A DNA stretch of 64,000 nucleotides from Brevibacillus laterosporus DSM 25 (GTDB lineage: Bacteria > Bacillota > Bacilli > Brevibacillales > Brevibacillaceae): NCBI RefSeq assembly GCF_002706795.1, contig NZ_CP017705.1:824001-888000 (forward strand), read 5' to 3'. The first letter of the stretch is position 1; each line of letters begins with the position of its first letter. The position numbers and the translations under genes are program-made. Positions 9,381 to 18,145 of the stretch are shown here, piece after piece. The notes below the pieces were generated by a model. That model had not been told where the DNA came from. It did no database searches and saw only the letters and a program-made list of their open reading frames with translations.

Positions 9381-10037
9381 TTATTTATAGTCTTCTAGCT
9401 GAATAGAATGATCACAAACTTCTTTTAAAAGCTTCTTATTATGTGATATAAAGAGAACTGCCATATTTTCCTGTTCTTTTAATAATTTAATGATCCACAA
9501 TTCATTGATCTTGTCTAAACTAGACGTTACTTCATCACAAATCAAGAGCTTAGGCTGTACGAGCAAAGCTAAAGCGATACAGATTCTTTGGTATTGGCCT
9601 CCGCTTATTTCCAACGATCTCTTAGCAAGTATATCAACGGACAAGTTGCAACGAGAAAGCACCGATTCGACTTTTGGCAGATATTCCTCTTTGCGGGCAA
9701 GCTGGAACTGCTTTAACGGTTCAAATAATAGTTGTTTTATTGTTTTTGTCGGATCCAAAGCTCTCCGTGTATATTGGGTCACTAACTGAATCTGCTGGAC
9801 CCACTCCTTCTTAGAAAAAGTTGTCATAGTGCGTCCCTCTAAATAAATTTGTCCATGGGAATATTTCTCTAATCCCGTTATAATCCTAACTAAAGTAGAT
9901 TTCCCTGCACCATTTTCACCCACTATTCCTACCCACTCGCCAGTGTCAACGAGAAGATCCAAATTTTTGAAAATCAATTGGTTTCCATATGTTTTGGTCA
10001 GTTGAGAGATTTTTAATAAACTAGTATTTTCCTTCAA
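9381..10037 (-). CDS. NikE-like ABC transporter ATP-binding protein
   Basis: A 218-residue ATPase with Walker A GENGAGKST (about residues 38-46), signature LEISGGQYQR, Walker B LLICDEVTS and an H-loop (FISHNKKL). It is the second ATPase of a five-gene Opp/Nik-class importer, the partner of the ATPase gene it overlaps by 17 bases. It lacks the C-terminal oligopeptide-binding extension of OppF, as NikE does. Last gene of the operon. Confidence 0.85.
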   Translation of the reverse strand: MKENTSLLKISQLTKTYGNQLIFKNLDLLVDTGEWVGIVGENGAGKSTLVRIITGLEKYSHGQIYLEGRTMTTFSKKEWVQQIQLVTQYTRRALDPTKTIKQLLFEPLKQFQLARKEEYLPKVESVLSRCNLSVDILAKRSLEISGGQYQRICIALALLVQPKLLICDEVTSSLDKINELWIIKLLKEQENMAVLFISHNKKLLKEVCDHSIQLEDYK

Positions 10038-10737
10038 AGATCTCGATTAACTCCTTTGTATACTTTTCTTTCGGCTTACTGAGGACTTGATTTGTTGGTC
10101 CAGCTTCGATCAATCGTCCATCTTTTATGATACCCACGTGCGTACTATATTTCTTCACGATCGTTAAGTCGTGGGTAATAAAAAAGATGGTTATTTGCTT
10201 TTTCTCGTAAATTCCCCGCAGAAGATTTAGAATCGTTTCCTGGCTTTGTTCATCCAAAGCACTGGTGGCTTCATCAGCAATGATGATCTCCGGATCAGAA
10301 ACGAGAGCCATTGCCAGTGCCACTTTCTGGCACATTCCTCCGCTCAACTGAAAAGGACGTTTGGCAAGCAAACTAGAACGATCGGAAAAACCTACCCAGC
10401 TTAGAACTTGAAGCATTTCCTTTTCACGCTCTTCTCTATTTTTCATACCTCTGGATTTTAAGAGATGATGAAATTGAGTTTCCACGGGAACATTGCTTTG
10501 CATGCTCCCAATTGGATTCTGTAGGATTATCTCCATCTTTTCCCGATCACTTTGAATGGAGCCGCTGACACGAAATTCTTTCGGCAAAAAGCCCAATATC
10601 GTTTTGCCCAGTAAGGTTTTCCCACCCCCGCTTTCACCGATCAGGCAAAAGAAATCGCCTTTAGAAACCGACAGTGAGATCGATTTTAGCAGTGCTTGTC
10701 CTTTGAAATAGACAGAACAATTGGATAGATCAATCAT
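10021..10737 (-). CDS. NikD-like ABC transporter ATP-binding protein
   Basis: A 238-residue ATPase of the NikD/OppD type: Walker A GESGGGKT, signature FQLSGGMCQK, Walker B IIIADEATSALD and the H-loop FFITHDL. It overlaps the permease gene upstream and the second ATPase downstream by a few bases, so it is translationally coupled. Short length favours a metal or metallophore importer over an oligopeptide one. Confidence 0.87.
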   Translation of the reverse strand: MIDLSNCSVYFKGQALLKSISLSVSKGDFFCLIGESGGGKTLLGKTILGFLPKEFRVSGSIQSDREKMEIILQNPIGSMQSNVPVETQFHHLLKSRGMKNREEREKEMLQVLSWVGFSDRSSLLAKRPFQLSGGMCQKVALAMALVSDPEIIIADEATSALDEQSQETILNLLRGIYEKKQITIFFITHDLTIVKKYSTHVGIIKDGRLIEAGPTNQVLSKPKEKYTKELIEIFEGKY

Positions 10738-11515
10738 AGGCTATTCCCCACCGTTTCCTGATTTTGCTGCTGATGAATTGAGTTATGAGCACGATCGCAC
10801 TCAAAATGATTCCTGGAAAAATAAATATCCATGGCGCTACGAAGAAGTAGGCTTTTCCATCAAAAAGGATCGTTCCTAGTTCTGGTGTTGGCGGCTGTAC
10901 ACCTATGCCTAAGAAAGACAGTCCAGAGATACTCAAAATGATTTTGCCGATATCGGTTAGAAATAAGGAAAGTAATTCTGCAAAAATATTAGGAATGATA
11001 TGGTAAAACAATGTATGCTTTCCATACGATCCCCTCAAAGGAGCCAAACGGATGAATTCTTCTTTGCGGATATTCAGAATTAAGTTTCGGATATAGCGGA
11101 TGTACTTGCCTGACCAACTTATGATTAGCGCAGCCATTACAGTAAAAATCGAATTTGAAAAGAATCCTGTAAAAACCAGCGTCAAAATCAATGATGGGAT
11201 ACTGATCATAATATCCGCAAAGGTCGTTATACTGGAATCGACCAGCCCACCAACAAGACCTGATATCCCACCTAGTATCAAGCTGACCAAAACGACTCCG
11301 AACAAAGAACAAATGGCCAGCAGCAAAGAATAGAAGCTGCCATAAAAAGTTCGACTAAATAAATCTCTTCCCAAATAATCTGTCCCAAACCAATGGCTCC
11401 AGCTCATCCCTTGCAAACTATTGCTCTTCTCGATAGCATAAGGGTCTTTTAATTGAATGAAGATAAGGGCAAGAACAACGCAACAAGCGAAAAAAACAAC
11501 GATATACTTCTTCAT
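10730..11515 (-). CDS. NikC-like permease
   Basis: An inner-membrane permease of the OppC/NikC family with about six hydrophobic helices and the EAA-type cytoplasmic loop (EFIRLAPLRGSYGKHTLFYH, with IIPNI just after). An early segment WFGTDYLGRDLFSRTFYG is the conserved OppC/NikC N-terminal motif. Tandem ATGs lie at 11518 and 11515; the second has better spacing from GGGGGAGA. It overlaps the end of the other permease gene. Confidence 0.87.
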   Translation of the reverse strand: MKKYIVVFFACCVVLALIFIQLKDPYAIEKSNSLQGMSWSHWFGTDYLGRDLFSRTFYGSFYSLLLAICSLFGVVLVSLILGGISGLVGGLVDSSITTFADIMISIPSLILTLVFTGFFSNSIFTVMAALIISWSGKYIRYIRNLILNIRKEEFIRLAPLRGSYGKHTLFYHIIPNIFAELLSLFLTDIGKIILSISGLSFLGIGVQPPTPELGTILFDGKAYFFVAPWIFIFPGIILSAIVLITQFISSKIRKRWGIAYD

Positions 11516-12450
11516 CATTCTCCCCCTTGATCGAGTTGTATTCTCATATCAATTTTTTGGATCAATAAATCGACGAAATAATTCAATAAAAAGATAACGC
11601 AAGCAATGATCAAGGTGATTCCTTGAATAACTGGATAATCTCTCGTGGAGATGGCATCCATCAAAAGCTTTCCTAAGCCAGAAATACTGAATATGATCTC
11701 GACGATAACCGTCCCTCCGAAAAGATTTATTAGGCTATTGCCGTAAAGAGAAATCAGTGGTACGAACAATTCCTTCAATTGATAATAAAACCGATAATAC
11801 CACTTGATCCCCCTAAACTTGGCAATAATCTGCTGCTCGCTGGTTGCTGAAGATACAATTAAATCACTTACCATTTTGGATAGATAACATCCCTCAGAAA
11901 AGCAGATAACGAATATCGGTAAGATGAGATGCCTGCCAGAACTACTGCCTACAAAAGGGAACCATTTTAGCTGGACTCCAAAAATAAAGATAGCCAATAT
12001 AGCGATCCAATAAATAGGAAACGACAAAATTACAGAAAGAAGCTGTCTCAGCCATTTCAAAGCAGGAAAATTCCCGATCATGCCTCCCAAACTTAGAGAA
12101 AAAACAATACAAATAACAAGGGAGATTCCGATCAATTTCAAAGTGACCGCAGCTTTTTCTGCAATGATCTGCAAAACCGGTGTATTTGTCATAAAGGAAT
12201 CTCCAAAATCCCCCTTTAAACTATTAAGCAGCCAGCGAAAGTACTGATCCAAAAAGTTCCCGTCGATCCCTAGCCTTGTTCTCATTTCTTCAATTGCTTC
12301 TTGGGATACGTGTTGGACCCCCAGCTTTCGGAGAACACCTAATGCTGGATCGCCTGTCGAAAAGGAGAGAAGCTCGTACAGCAAAAAGGAAAAAAGCAGC
12401 AGACTCACGACTAAACGTAGAGTTTTCCAGAAAAAAAACCCTTTATTCAT
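11515..12450 (-). CDS. NikB-like permease
   Basis: A 311-residue permease of the OppB/NikB family: an N-terminal anchor, a periplasmic segment with the usual RTRLGIDGNFLDQYFRWL motif, then about five further helices and a C-terminal IQKIDMRI tail. It starts one base after the stop of the substrate-binding protein gene and pairs with the NikC-like permease to form the channel. Confidence 0.87.
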   Translation of the reverse strand: MNKGFFFWKTLRLVVSLLLFSFLLYELLSFSTGDPALGVLRKLGVQHVSQEAIEEMRTRLGIDGNFLDQYFRWLLNSLKGDFGDSFMTNTPVLQIIAEKAAVTLKLIGISLVICIVFSLSLGGMIGNFPALKWLRQLLSVILSFPIYWIAILAIFIFGVQLKWFPFVGSSSGRHLILPIFVICFSEGCYLSKMVSDLIVSSATSEQQIIAKFRGIKWYYRFYYQLKELFVPLISLYGNSLINLFGGTVIVEIIFSISGLGKLLMDAISTRDYPVIQGITLIIACVIFLLNYFVDLLIQKIDMRIQLDQGGE

Positions 12451-12451
12451 C

Positions 12452-14017
12452 TTATTTCACCACAAGTTTTTTAAAATCGATTGGTGCATCGGATAAGCCA
12501 GAATAATGGAATTCTGAAATTTTGCTTGAAGTAACAAATTTTTCATCTTTGTAATCGATTGGAATAGCAAGTGTTTCTTCAGAAATACGTTTAAAAATAT
12601 TGCCGAATATCTGTTGCTGTTTTTTTTCTTGGATTGTAACTGCAAAATCATCTAGTAGATTCGTCAATTTGGCGTCATTTGCAAGAACTCCATGTCCCTC
12701 AGCAGTATTATGATAAAGTGAGTTCAAGAAATTATAAGGTAGCAGTGCATCAGTATAGGTACGATAAAAAATCATGTCATACTTTTTCGTGTTCCATAAA
12801 ACATCATAGTAGCTTTCACTATCAAAGATATTGATATTTACTTTTACCCCAGCTTTTTTCAAATCGCTTTCAATAATTTCCGCCTGTTCTTTCCATTCGG
12901 GAAATTCTGTTGTTTGGATAACTAGATCAAAGGCAAGCACATTGTTTGCTTTTTCATAATAACCCTCTGCATTTTCTACGTAGCCCTCTGATTCAAACAT
13001 ACTTCTAGCTTTGTTAAGATCATACGGAATGTTCTCTTGATTATCCGTAGAAACATATTTAACGTTCTCCTGGAATAAGCCAACCAGCTTTTTATCCGAT
13101 AATGTAGACTTGTTGACGGCCAATTCGATCCCTTTACGGATAGTGGAAGTCAATACTTGATTATCAGGATTGAAGGCTAGAAAATGCGACATCGTTCCTT
13201 CAAATTTATGTACATTATAAGATTTATCCTTTTTCAATGAATTGATGTCACTATCCGTGATACTGCCTAATGTTCCTCCGACAACGTCGACCTCGCCGCT
13301 TTTAAGCGCTAAAGTACGTGAGTTTCCATCTTCGATCGTCTTGAAATTCACCTGATAATTCACTGGATTTCCATGATTATAGTATGGATTTGGCTCCATC
13401 AGCACTTGCTCGGCAGAGATTTCCTTCACAGTAAAGGCCCCAGTACCAATTGCCTCTTTGAATGCTCCATCAACTTTTTCACCCTCAACAGAATGCGGAC
13501 TCATGATTCTTAATGGACGAGTCTGACACAGCTCAGCTAATACTTGATTGGAAATTTTTGAAAAATGCATTGCAACTGTCGCATCATCGATCACTTCTAT
13601 TTTTTTCAAATTTGTCAGAGTCTGTAAATCACTTGTCTCATTCTTTGCTTTTGCTCGATCAATAGTAAATTTCACAGCCTCCGCATTTACATCGCTGCCG
13701 TCAGAAAATTTGACATCCTTTTTTAGATGAAATACATATTTTTTCCCGTCCTCTGATATTTCCCAAGACTCAGCTAGACCAGGCTTGTAGGCTCCTTTTT
13801 CGCCATATTCGACTAAAGGCTCATAAACTGCTCCATATAGAGCTATATCTGCATCATAAGAAGTGGCATCTAGTTGCTGAGCATTTGACTCGTTTGAAAT
13901 AGCGATATTTACTGTCGCCTTCTCATCTTTTTTTGATGCATCCTGATTATTAGAAGAGCAGCCCACAAGAGAAATGGCAGCCAGCATAGAAATTACAATC
14001 CCGAACATTTTTTTCAT
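12452..14017 (-). CDS. NikA/CntA-like metal(lophore)-binding lipoprotein
   Basis: Extracellular solute-binding protein of family 5, anchored by a lipobox (LVGC, about residues 16-19). Segments shared with NikA are plain: RPLRIMSPH ... AIGTGAF, the AVNKSTL segment, YDMIFYRTY and LAIPIDYKDEKFVTSSKI. It is therefore a nickel/metallophore-type receptor rather than a plain peptide receptor. The ATG at 14017 starts a standard lipoprotein leader; upstream GTG/ATG codons at 14038 and 14026 are possible. Together with a Zur-type box upstream, the likely cargo is zinc or a zinc-metallophore (inference). Nickel or cobalt remain possible. Confidence 0.85.
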   Translation of the reverse strand: MKKMFGIVISMLAAISLVGCSSNNQDASKKDEKATVNIAISNESNAQQLDATSYDADIALYGAVYEPLVEYGEKGAYKPGLAESWEISEDGKKYVFHLKKDVKFSDGSDVNAEAVKFTIDRAKAKNETSDLQTLTNLKKIEVIDDATVAMHFSKISNQVLAELCQTRPLRIMSPHSVEGEKVDGAFKEAIGTGAFTVKEISAEQVLMEPNPYYNHGNPVNYQVNFKTIEDGNSRTLALKSGEVDVVGGTLGSITDSDINSLKKDKSYNVHKFEGTMSHFLAFNPDNQVLTSTIRKGIELAVNKSTLSDKKLVGLFQENVKYVSTDNQENIPYDLNKARSMFESEGYVENAEGYYEKANNVLAFDLVIQTTEFPEWKEQAEIIESDLKKAGVKVNINIFDSESYYDVLWNTKKYDMIFYRTYTDALLPYNFLNSLYHNTAEGHGVLANDAKLTNLLDDFAVTIQEKKQQQIFGNIFKRISEETLAIPIDYKDEKFVTSSKISEFHYSGLSDAPIDFKKLVVK

Positions 14018-14038
14018 TGTTATCATTATTCCTTTCAC

Positions 14039-14506
14039 ATTTCCTACTCAAAGGACAACATCGTCTGAAGAACAAGTGTACCCCTTTGTGTGTTTTTTAC
14101 AGCAAACCAAACTTGGGCAGGGAAAAGTCGTTGTCCGCAGCAAAACTCGAGGGGATGAGCAAGCAAATGGTGCCACTTCATACCCTCGCACTGTCAAGAT
14201 GCACAGCTTTGCTTTGCAAGGCGGACGGCCATTTCCCATACCGCTTTTCTACAAGGATGAAATCGGTTGATTCATTCAAAGCAACACTTCGAACTTGAGA
14301 ACAAGCAGCCAGCGCTCAAACAGCCGTAAGATCTCAGGAAATCGGTCATTCATTGATCTTCAGCAGTACACGAAATACATACCATAGAGTCGTACCGCAT
14401 AATCGATCGTGTTTTCTCAAGCTAGAGCTTGTATCCTTTATGATTTTAACTACCTTTATTTCACATGATCTTTTTTACCGCTTTCTGGCAATGTGCCGTA
14501 ATCATT
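14039..14506. other. 468-bp spacer inside the methyltransferase-transporter operon
   Basis: This gap is unusually long and visibly richer in GC than its neighbours, though both flanking genes read the same way. It contains open stretches on both strands but no convincing start with ribosome binding site. Short complementary segments are present (GTCCGC near 14130 with GCGGAC near 14220; GCTTTGC repeats near 14210), so a folded RNA or a mobile repeat is possible. Nothing specific is recognised; cobalamin, T-box and SAM-I hallmarks are absent. Confidence 0.4.
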
Positions 14507-15196
14507 TTAAGCGTTACTTCCTGTTTTCCTTGCTTTGATTAGATAAGAATTTTCACAAGATAAAATATAATCATCAACCGATAGATAGAATTCTTTATAA
14601 TTGGTCGTCACACTATATACAGGTTCAGTGTATTCTTTAAGCAGCTCGACTGAAAATCCATTTTGGATCAGACTATCCACTACCTCAGAAAGCGTCTTGT
14701 TCTGCATTTTTGTTGCTCCAAATTGATCTATCTTTTCTTTCATATAATCGAAGCTAGGATTTTTCGATTGATCAGCAAAAGAAGCATAATAGACTCCGCC
14801 ATCATTTAATACACTCGAAATCATGCGGAAATGTTCATCTATATTTTCAATCAGATATAGTACTGAGGTGCTGATCACCGTATGAAACTTTCTTTCTAAT
14901 GAAGCAGCATCTCCCGTTTGAAAATATTCGATCGGATACCCATCGACACGTTCTTTTGCAACCCCAATCGCTTTTTTAGCTAAATCAATCCCGCAAGCGC
15001 TATAAAAGGGCGTGGTATCATACAATGTCCTTAAAAATCCACCCTGATTGCAACCGAAATCCAAAACATCTCGGTTTTTCACATCATCGATGTCAATAAG
15101 CTCAATTACCTTTTTCCATCCTTCTTGGTGACTGTCTTCCATCTCCTGATCGCCAGTATTCCCTTTTTGCCACCAATTATCGTATTCCTGTACCAA
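14507..15196 (-). CDS. Class I SAM-dependent methyltransferase
   Basis: A Rossmann-type methyltransferase of about 229 residues. Motif I is VLDFGCNQGGFL (about residues 45-56), an acidic strand-2 end follows (CGIDLAKKAI), and the post-I region has TGDAAS. The start is best placed at TTG 15196, nine bases after AGGAGG; the GTG at 15205 touches that site. It is the first gene downstream of the Zur-type box and precedes the NikABCDE-like genes. It is not a nicotianamine-synthase-like CntL. A role in making or modifying a metal-binding small molecule is an inference from position. Confidence 0.75.
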   Translation of the reverse strand: MVQEYDNWWQKGNTGDQEMEDSHQEGWKKVIELIDIDDVKNRDVLDFGCNQGGFLRTLYDTTPFYSACGIDLAKKAIGVAKERVDGYPIEYFQTGDAASLERKFHTVISTSVLYLIENIDEHFRMISSVLNDGGVYYASFADQSKNPSFDYMKEKIDQFGATKMQNKTLSEVVDSLIQNGFSVELLKEYTEPVYSVTTNYKEFYLSVDDYILSCENSYLIKARKTGSNA

Positions 15197-15444
15197 ATTT
15201 AACACCCTCCTATTTACATCTCAAATTAAACGAACTTCTTTGACTGATATGAATATTTTGTATGTTAGTGTTCTTTCTAAAAATCGCAAAAAATATGGCA
15301 CTTTTAAAAAATTTTCACACACAATTTTATTCATTAGTAAAATATAAATGAAACTCCTATTCTTTAGCAGAATGAATAGATAAAATAAAAATTCAATTAC
15401 AGTGATGAAGCCATTTCTATTAGTTTTTTATTTCTAACTGATAA

Positions 15445-15458
15445 TCGTAATCATTACG
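15445..15458 (-). promoter_or_regulatory. Zur-type operator
   Basis: TCGTAATCATTACG contains a perfect 6-1-6 palindrome and matches the Bacillus Zur consensus (TCGTAATnATTACGA) in 14 of 15 places, rather than the Fur consensus TGATAATnATTATCA. It sits about 15 bases downstream of the -10 of the minus-strand promoter, where a bound repressor would block initiation. Confidence 0.8.
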
Positions 15459-15472
15459 TTTTGGTGGTTTGT

Positions 15473-15502
15473 ATGTTATCAAAAGAGGCACCCACTTGTC
15501 AA
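15473..15502 (-). promoter_or_regulatory. Promoter of the methyltransferase-Nik-like operon
   Basis: On the minus strand TTGACA (15497-15502) and TAACAT (15473-15478) are 18 bases apart. Transcription would begin inside or next to the Zur-type box and give a leader of roughly 260 nt before the methyltransferase. Confidence 0.6.
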
Positions 15503-15577
15503 TCATTATTTTCAGATATACCGTTGAATTACGTTTATTAGTTCCTGTCTAGATTAGAGTCAATATCTTGGATTAGA

Positions 15578-15616
15578 GCTACTACTGGCCGTCATCCTCC
15601 AGTAGTAGCTTTTTTT
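15578..15616 (+). terminator. Rho-independent terminator, + strand
   Basis: GCTACTACTGG pairs with CCAGTAGTAGC across a 10-base loop and runs into seven T. No + strand gene lies just upstream, so it probably belongs to a gene lost by rearrangement or insulates the Zur-controlled promoter. Confidence 0.8.
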
Positions 15617-15660
15617 GTGCCTAAAATATGCGAATTCGCATATTTTAGGCACAAAAAAAG
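15609..15660. repeat. 52-bp perfect palindrome
   Basis: Each half reads C, seven T, then GTGCCTAAAATATGCGAA up to the central AATT axis, and the other half is the exact complement. The T and A tracts at the ends are shared with the two flanking terminators, so the element links a + strand terminator to a minus-strand one. Confidence 0.9.
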
Positions 15661-15680
15661 ACACCCCCTTAAGAGTGTCA
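15652..15680 (-). terminator. Rho-independent terminator of the CPBP protease gene
   Basis: On the minus strand GACACTC and a GGGTGTC-type arm pair and are followed by seven T (the A run at 15653-15659), 68 bases after the end of the CPBP gene. Confidence 0.8.
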
Positions 15681-15747
15681 TAATTAGTGACTTATTTTTC
15701 AAACTATCAACAATAATCACTATAGCCTTTTACTGGTTCAATGCATA

Positions 15748-16491
15748 TTATACAACCAAAAATACCAATAAGAATCCAATCATATCGTGCAAGAAGTGGA
15801 CAATAAACGATACCCACAAATTTCGCGTTACAATATACGCAAGAGTATGAATAATACGTACGAACCCAATAACAACAATTACTTGAACTAAATTCCACTC
15901 ATACGTTGAGAGATGTAATAATCCAAATAAAATAGATGATACTAGCAAGGCAACGAGCATGGCCTTCTTACGACTAAATTTTGCTTTTTTATAGAAAAAT
16001 TGCATTACAGCAATAAATGGTAAAATCGCAAGAAGTTCTTCCCCAAACAACTGCAATAAATTGTGAACGCCGTTATTAATCAATAATTCTGAGACTGCTG
16101 ATGAAGCTGCTGTTCTAGCTACATCAGCACTTGCCGTAATCATCGGATTATCACTCACTGGAAAGAATAGATTTACGACAACTGCTAAAAGTCCGGAACC
16201 AATTACAGATACAGGTAGAAAAACTAGTACCATTCCTAAATCTCTCAAAGTTATCTTTCTAAAAAGAGCATATGCTTGGCGTCCTGCTGCCGTTCTCCAT
16301 CCACAAAATAAAACCAGCGGAAATAAAATAACTGCCAACCATTTTGTTAGGCTGATTGTTGTTAAAAATAAAAAACCGCAGATTAATGCTCCAAACGTCA
16401 ACAACCAATTTTTTTGTGTCAATTCAACTGGTGTGCCATTATAAAAGGGAATATCAGATTCTTTGGGCTCCCATTTTAAAAAATTATTCAT
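15748..16491 (-). CDS. CPBP family intramembrane metalloprotease
   Basis: A 247-residue membrane protein with about seven hydrophobic helices. The CPBP (Abi/CAAX protease) motifs are present in order: FGEELLAILPF, FGLLHLSTYEWN and HFLHDMIGF, giving the Glu-Glu and two His sites expected for zinc. The start is ATG 16491 after AAGGAG; an upstream ATG at 16518 lacks a site. In Gram-positives such proteins often process or give immunity to peptides, but no bacteriocin gene lies beside this one. Confidence 0.85.
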   Translation of the reverse strand: MNNFLKWEPKESDIPFYNGTPVELTQKNWLLTFGALICGFLFLTTISLTKWLAVILFPLVLFCGWRTAAGRQAYALFRKITLRDLGMVLVFLPVSVIGSGLLAVVVNLFFPVSDNPMITASADVARTAASSAVSELLINNGVHNLLQLFGEELLAILPFIAVMQFFYKKAKFSRKKAMLVALLVSSILFGLLHLSTYEWNLVQVIVVIGFVRIIHTLAYIVTRNLWVSFIVHFLHDMIGFLLVFLVV

Positions 16492-16649
16492 ATTCTTACT
16501 CCTTAAATTTTTTTGCACGCATTATAATGTATGAATGTCCACATTTTTTCAACTGTCAGTATGACTATTGCAATTTTGGGAACATAAAGAATACTGTAAA
16601 AATACAATCTAGGGTTGTTAGGAGTTACCCTGACTGAACGAAGTGAGCC

Positions 16650-16742
16650 TTATAAGGTTCTTATTCCCCCTTTTCGGGGGATGGGCAAAAACACCCCTCT
16701 ATGAAAATTGTCTTTTTTTGGCATTGGATTAGATGTTATCAT
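16650..16742 (-). CDS. Possible 30-residue peptide
   Basis: A short ORF begins 5 bases after a good AGGAGG, 39 bases downstream of the ABC permease stop on the same strand. The product is basic and Pro/Gly-rich (FLPIPRKGGIRTL at the end) with no signal peptide. It could be a real small gene or the truncated front of a lost one; the C-rich/G-rich hairpin near 16665-16685 lies inside it. Confidence 0.3.
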   Translation of the reverse strand: MITSNPMPKKDNFHRGVFLPIPRKGGIRTL

Positions 16743-16781
16743 TTTTCCTCCTAAATACATTCTACTTTTAAAGTGAAAGCT

Positions 16782-17450
16782 TTATATTTCTAATTTTTTA
16801 TCGATGATACGACCTGTAATAGCTGCTAGGACAATTATGAACAAGCAATTAAAACATAAACCTGAAATAGTGAATCCTTCACTAGGATACAATGATGCAT
16901 CAATAAAGCCATTTTCATCTATAAACCCAGTACTCTTTATAGTAATTACATTACTTAAAACATCCAATACTAATATTTGGATTGTTACAAATATAGCAAA
17001 GAAAATGATGAATAAAATCATTTTACTCATTGTTGACTTTATAGGAATCAGTTTTGTAATTACTATGATGAAATAACAAGTGACTAATATACTCATGAAA
17101 TCGGTTCCCCATAAAAAAACAGCGAGTACATGTTGGAAGATTCCATAGTCATAATTTAAAAAAATTAGACCTATTACTAACAAAAAAATAAACATAGATG
17201 TGAAGAAAAATAAATTTGCATATATATTTCTTTGAGCTGAGATATCTGTATAGCGAATCATAGAATTTTTAATCGTTTTATTGAAAGACGACAGTGCTAT
17301 TAAAAGAATAGAAAATCCACCTATACATAGTAATGTTGTATCTTTTATTTTTAAAAATGACAGAAGTAAAGAAATACTAATAAATCCAAAATAAAGAACG
17401 GCAATCTTTTTTCTATTACACTTAAATAAATAGCGAAAAAATGGATTCAC
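16782..17450 (-). CDS. ABC-2-type membrane permease
   Basis: A 222-residue protein with about six hydrophobic helices and no soluble domain. It overlaps the ATPase gene by 4 bases and is the membrane half of a GntR-ATPase-permease operon like B. subtilis ytrABC. The substrate is unknown. Very AT-rich. Confidence 0.75.
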   Translation of the reverse strand: MNPFFRYLFKCNRKKIAVLYFGFISISLLLSFLKIKDTTLLCIGGFSILLIALSSFNKTIKNSMIRYTDISAQRNIYANLFFFTSMFIFLLVIGLIFLNYDYGIFQHVLAVFLWGTDFMSILVTCYFIIVITKLIPIKSTMSKMILFIIFFAIFVTIQILVLDVLSNVITIKSTGFIDENGFIDASLYPSEGFTISGLCFNCLFIIVLAAITGRIIDKKLEI

Positions 17451-18145
17451 TTCTCAAAAACCTCCTTAAATAACTCATGTACTGCTTTTCCATGGTGAAA
17501 ACGAATTTCTTCTACATTTTCATGCAATACAATATTGCCGTCTTTCAAAAAGATCACCTCATCAAATATATTTTCAATTTCCGCTATTAAATGAGTTGAA
17601 ATAAGAATGGTACTATTTTCACGATAAAAGTTAAGAATTAAATCTAATACATGCTTTCTAGAAATAAGATCAATTCCACCTAATGGTTCGTCTAATACAT
17701 ATAACTTTGCTTTCCTTGAGAAAGTTAATATAAGCTGTAATATTCCTGTTGTTCCTTTTGATAAGGTGCTTATGTTCTCTTCTAGCGGTATTTTAAACTC
17801 GGCTATTAAATCCATTGCTTGTTGTAAATTAAAATCAGTATAAAAATCTCGATAGAAAAACATAGCATCTTTTACTGTCATCCACTTTTCAAAAACAGAA
17901 CTATCAGGCATAAATGAAACGATTTCTTTCGTTACTAAGCCCACCTTCTTACCTTCAATGGTAATACTTCCTTTAGAAGGGAAGCGTAAACCAGAAATCA
18001 TTTTTAATAATGTCGTTTTTCCACTGCTATTATTACCAACAAGACCGATAATTTTTCCTTCTGATATTGTTAAGCTTACATCTTGAATCACTGTTTTTAA
18101 ATCATATCTTTTCCATAGATTTTCAATTTTTAATAACTCTTTCAT
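17447..18145 (-). CDS. ABC transporter ATP-binding protein (YtrB/BcrA-like)
   Basis: A 232-residue ATPase with Walker A GNNSSGKTT (about residues 37-45), a degenerate signature LSKGTTG, Walker B LYVLDEPLGGID and switch His in LISTHLI. The signature variant LSKG and the family layout fit the exporter ATPases found behind YtrA-type GntR regulators. Start and stop overlap the neighbours by 4 bases. Confidence 0.87.
   Translation of the reverse strand: MKELLKIENLWKRYDLKTVIQDVSLTISEGKIIGLVGNNSSGKTTLLKMISGLRFPSKGSITIEGKKVGLVTKEIVSFMPDSSVFEKWMTVKDAMFFYRDFYTDFNLQQAMDLIAEFKIPLEENISTLSKGTTGILQLILTFSRKAKLYVLDEPLGGIDLISRKHVLDLILNFYRENSTILISTHLIAEIENIFDEVIFLKDGNIVLHENVEEIRFHHGKAVHELFKEVFEK

Noticed and set aside
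14048..14300. Open frames on both strands in the GC-rich spacer, and a possible cobalamin, T-box or SAM-I riboswitch
   Set aside because: No start with a ribosome binding site, and the B12-box, T-box and SAM-I landmark sequences are absent.
15445..15458. Fur box reading of the operator before the methyltransferase
   Set aside because: The outer bases TCG/CG fit Zur and not the TGA/TCA of Fur; a true Fur box is at 49011-49025 for comparison.
15617..15850. 77-codon + strand ORF across the palindrome and the CPBP gene end
   Set aside because: It runs through two terminators and is antisense to a recognisable gene.
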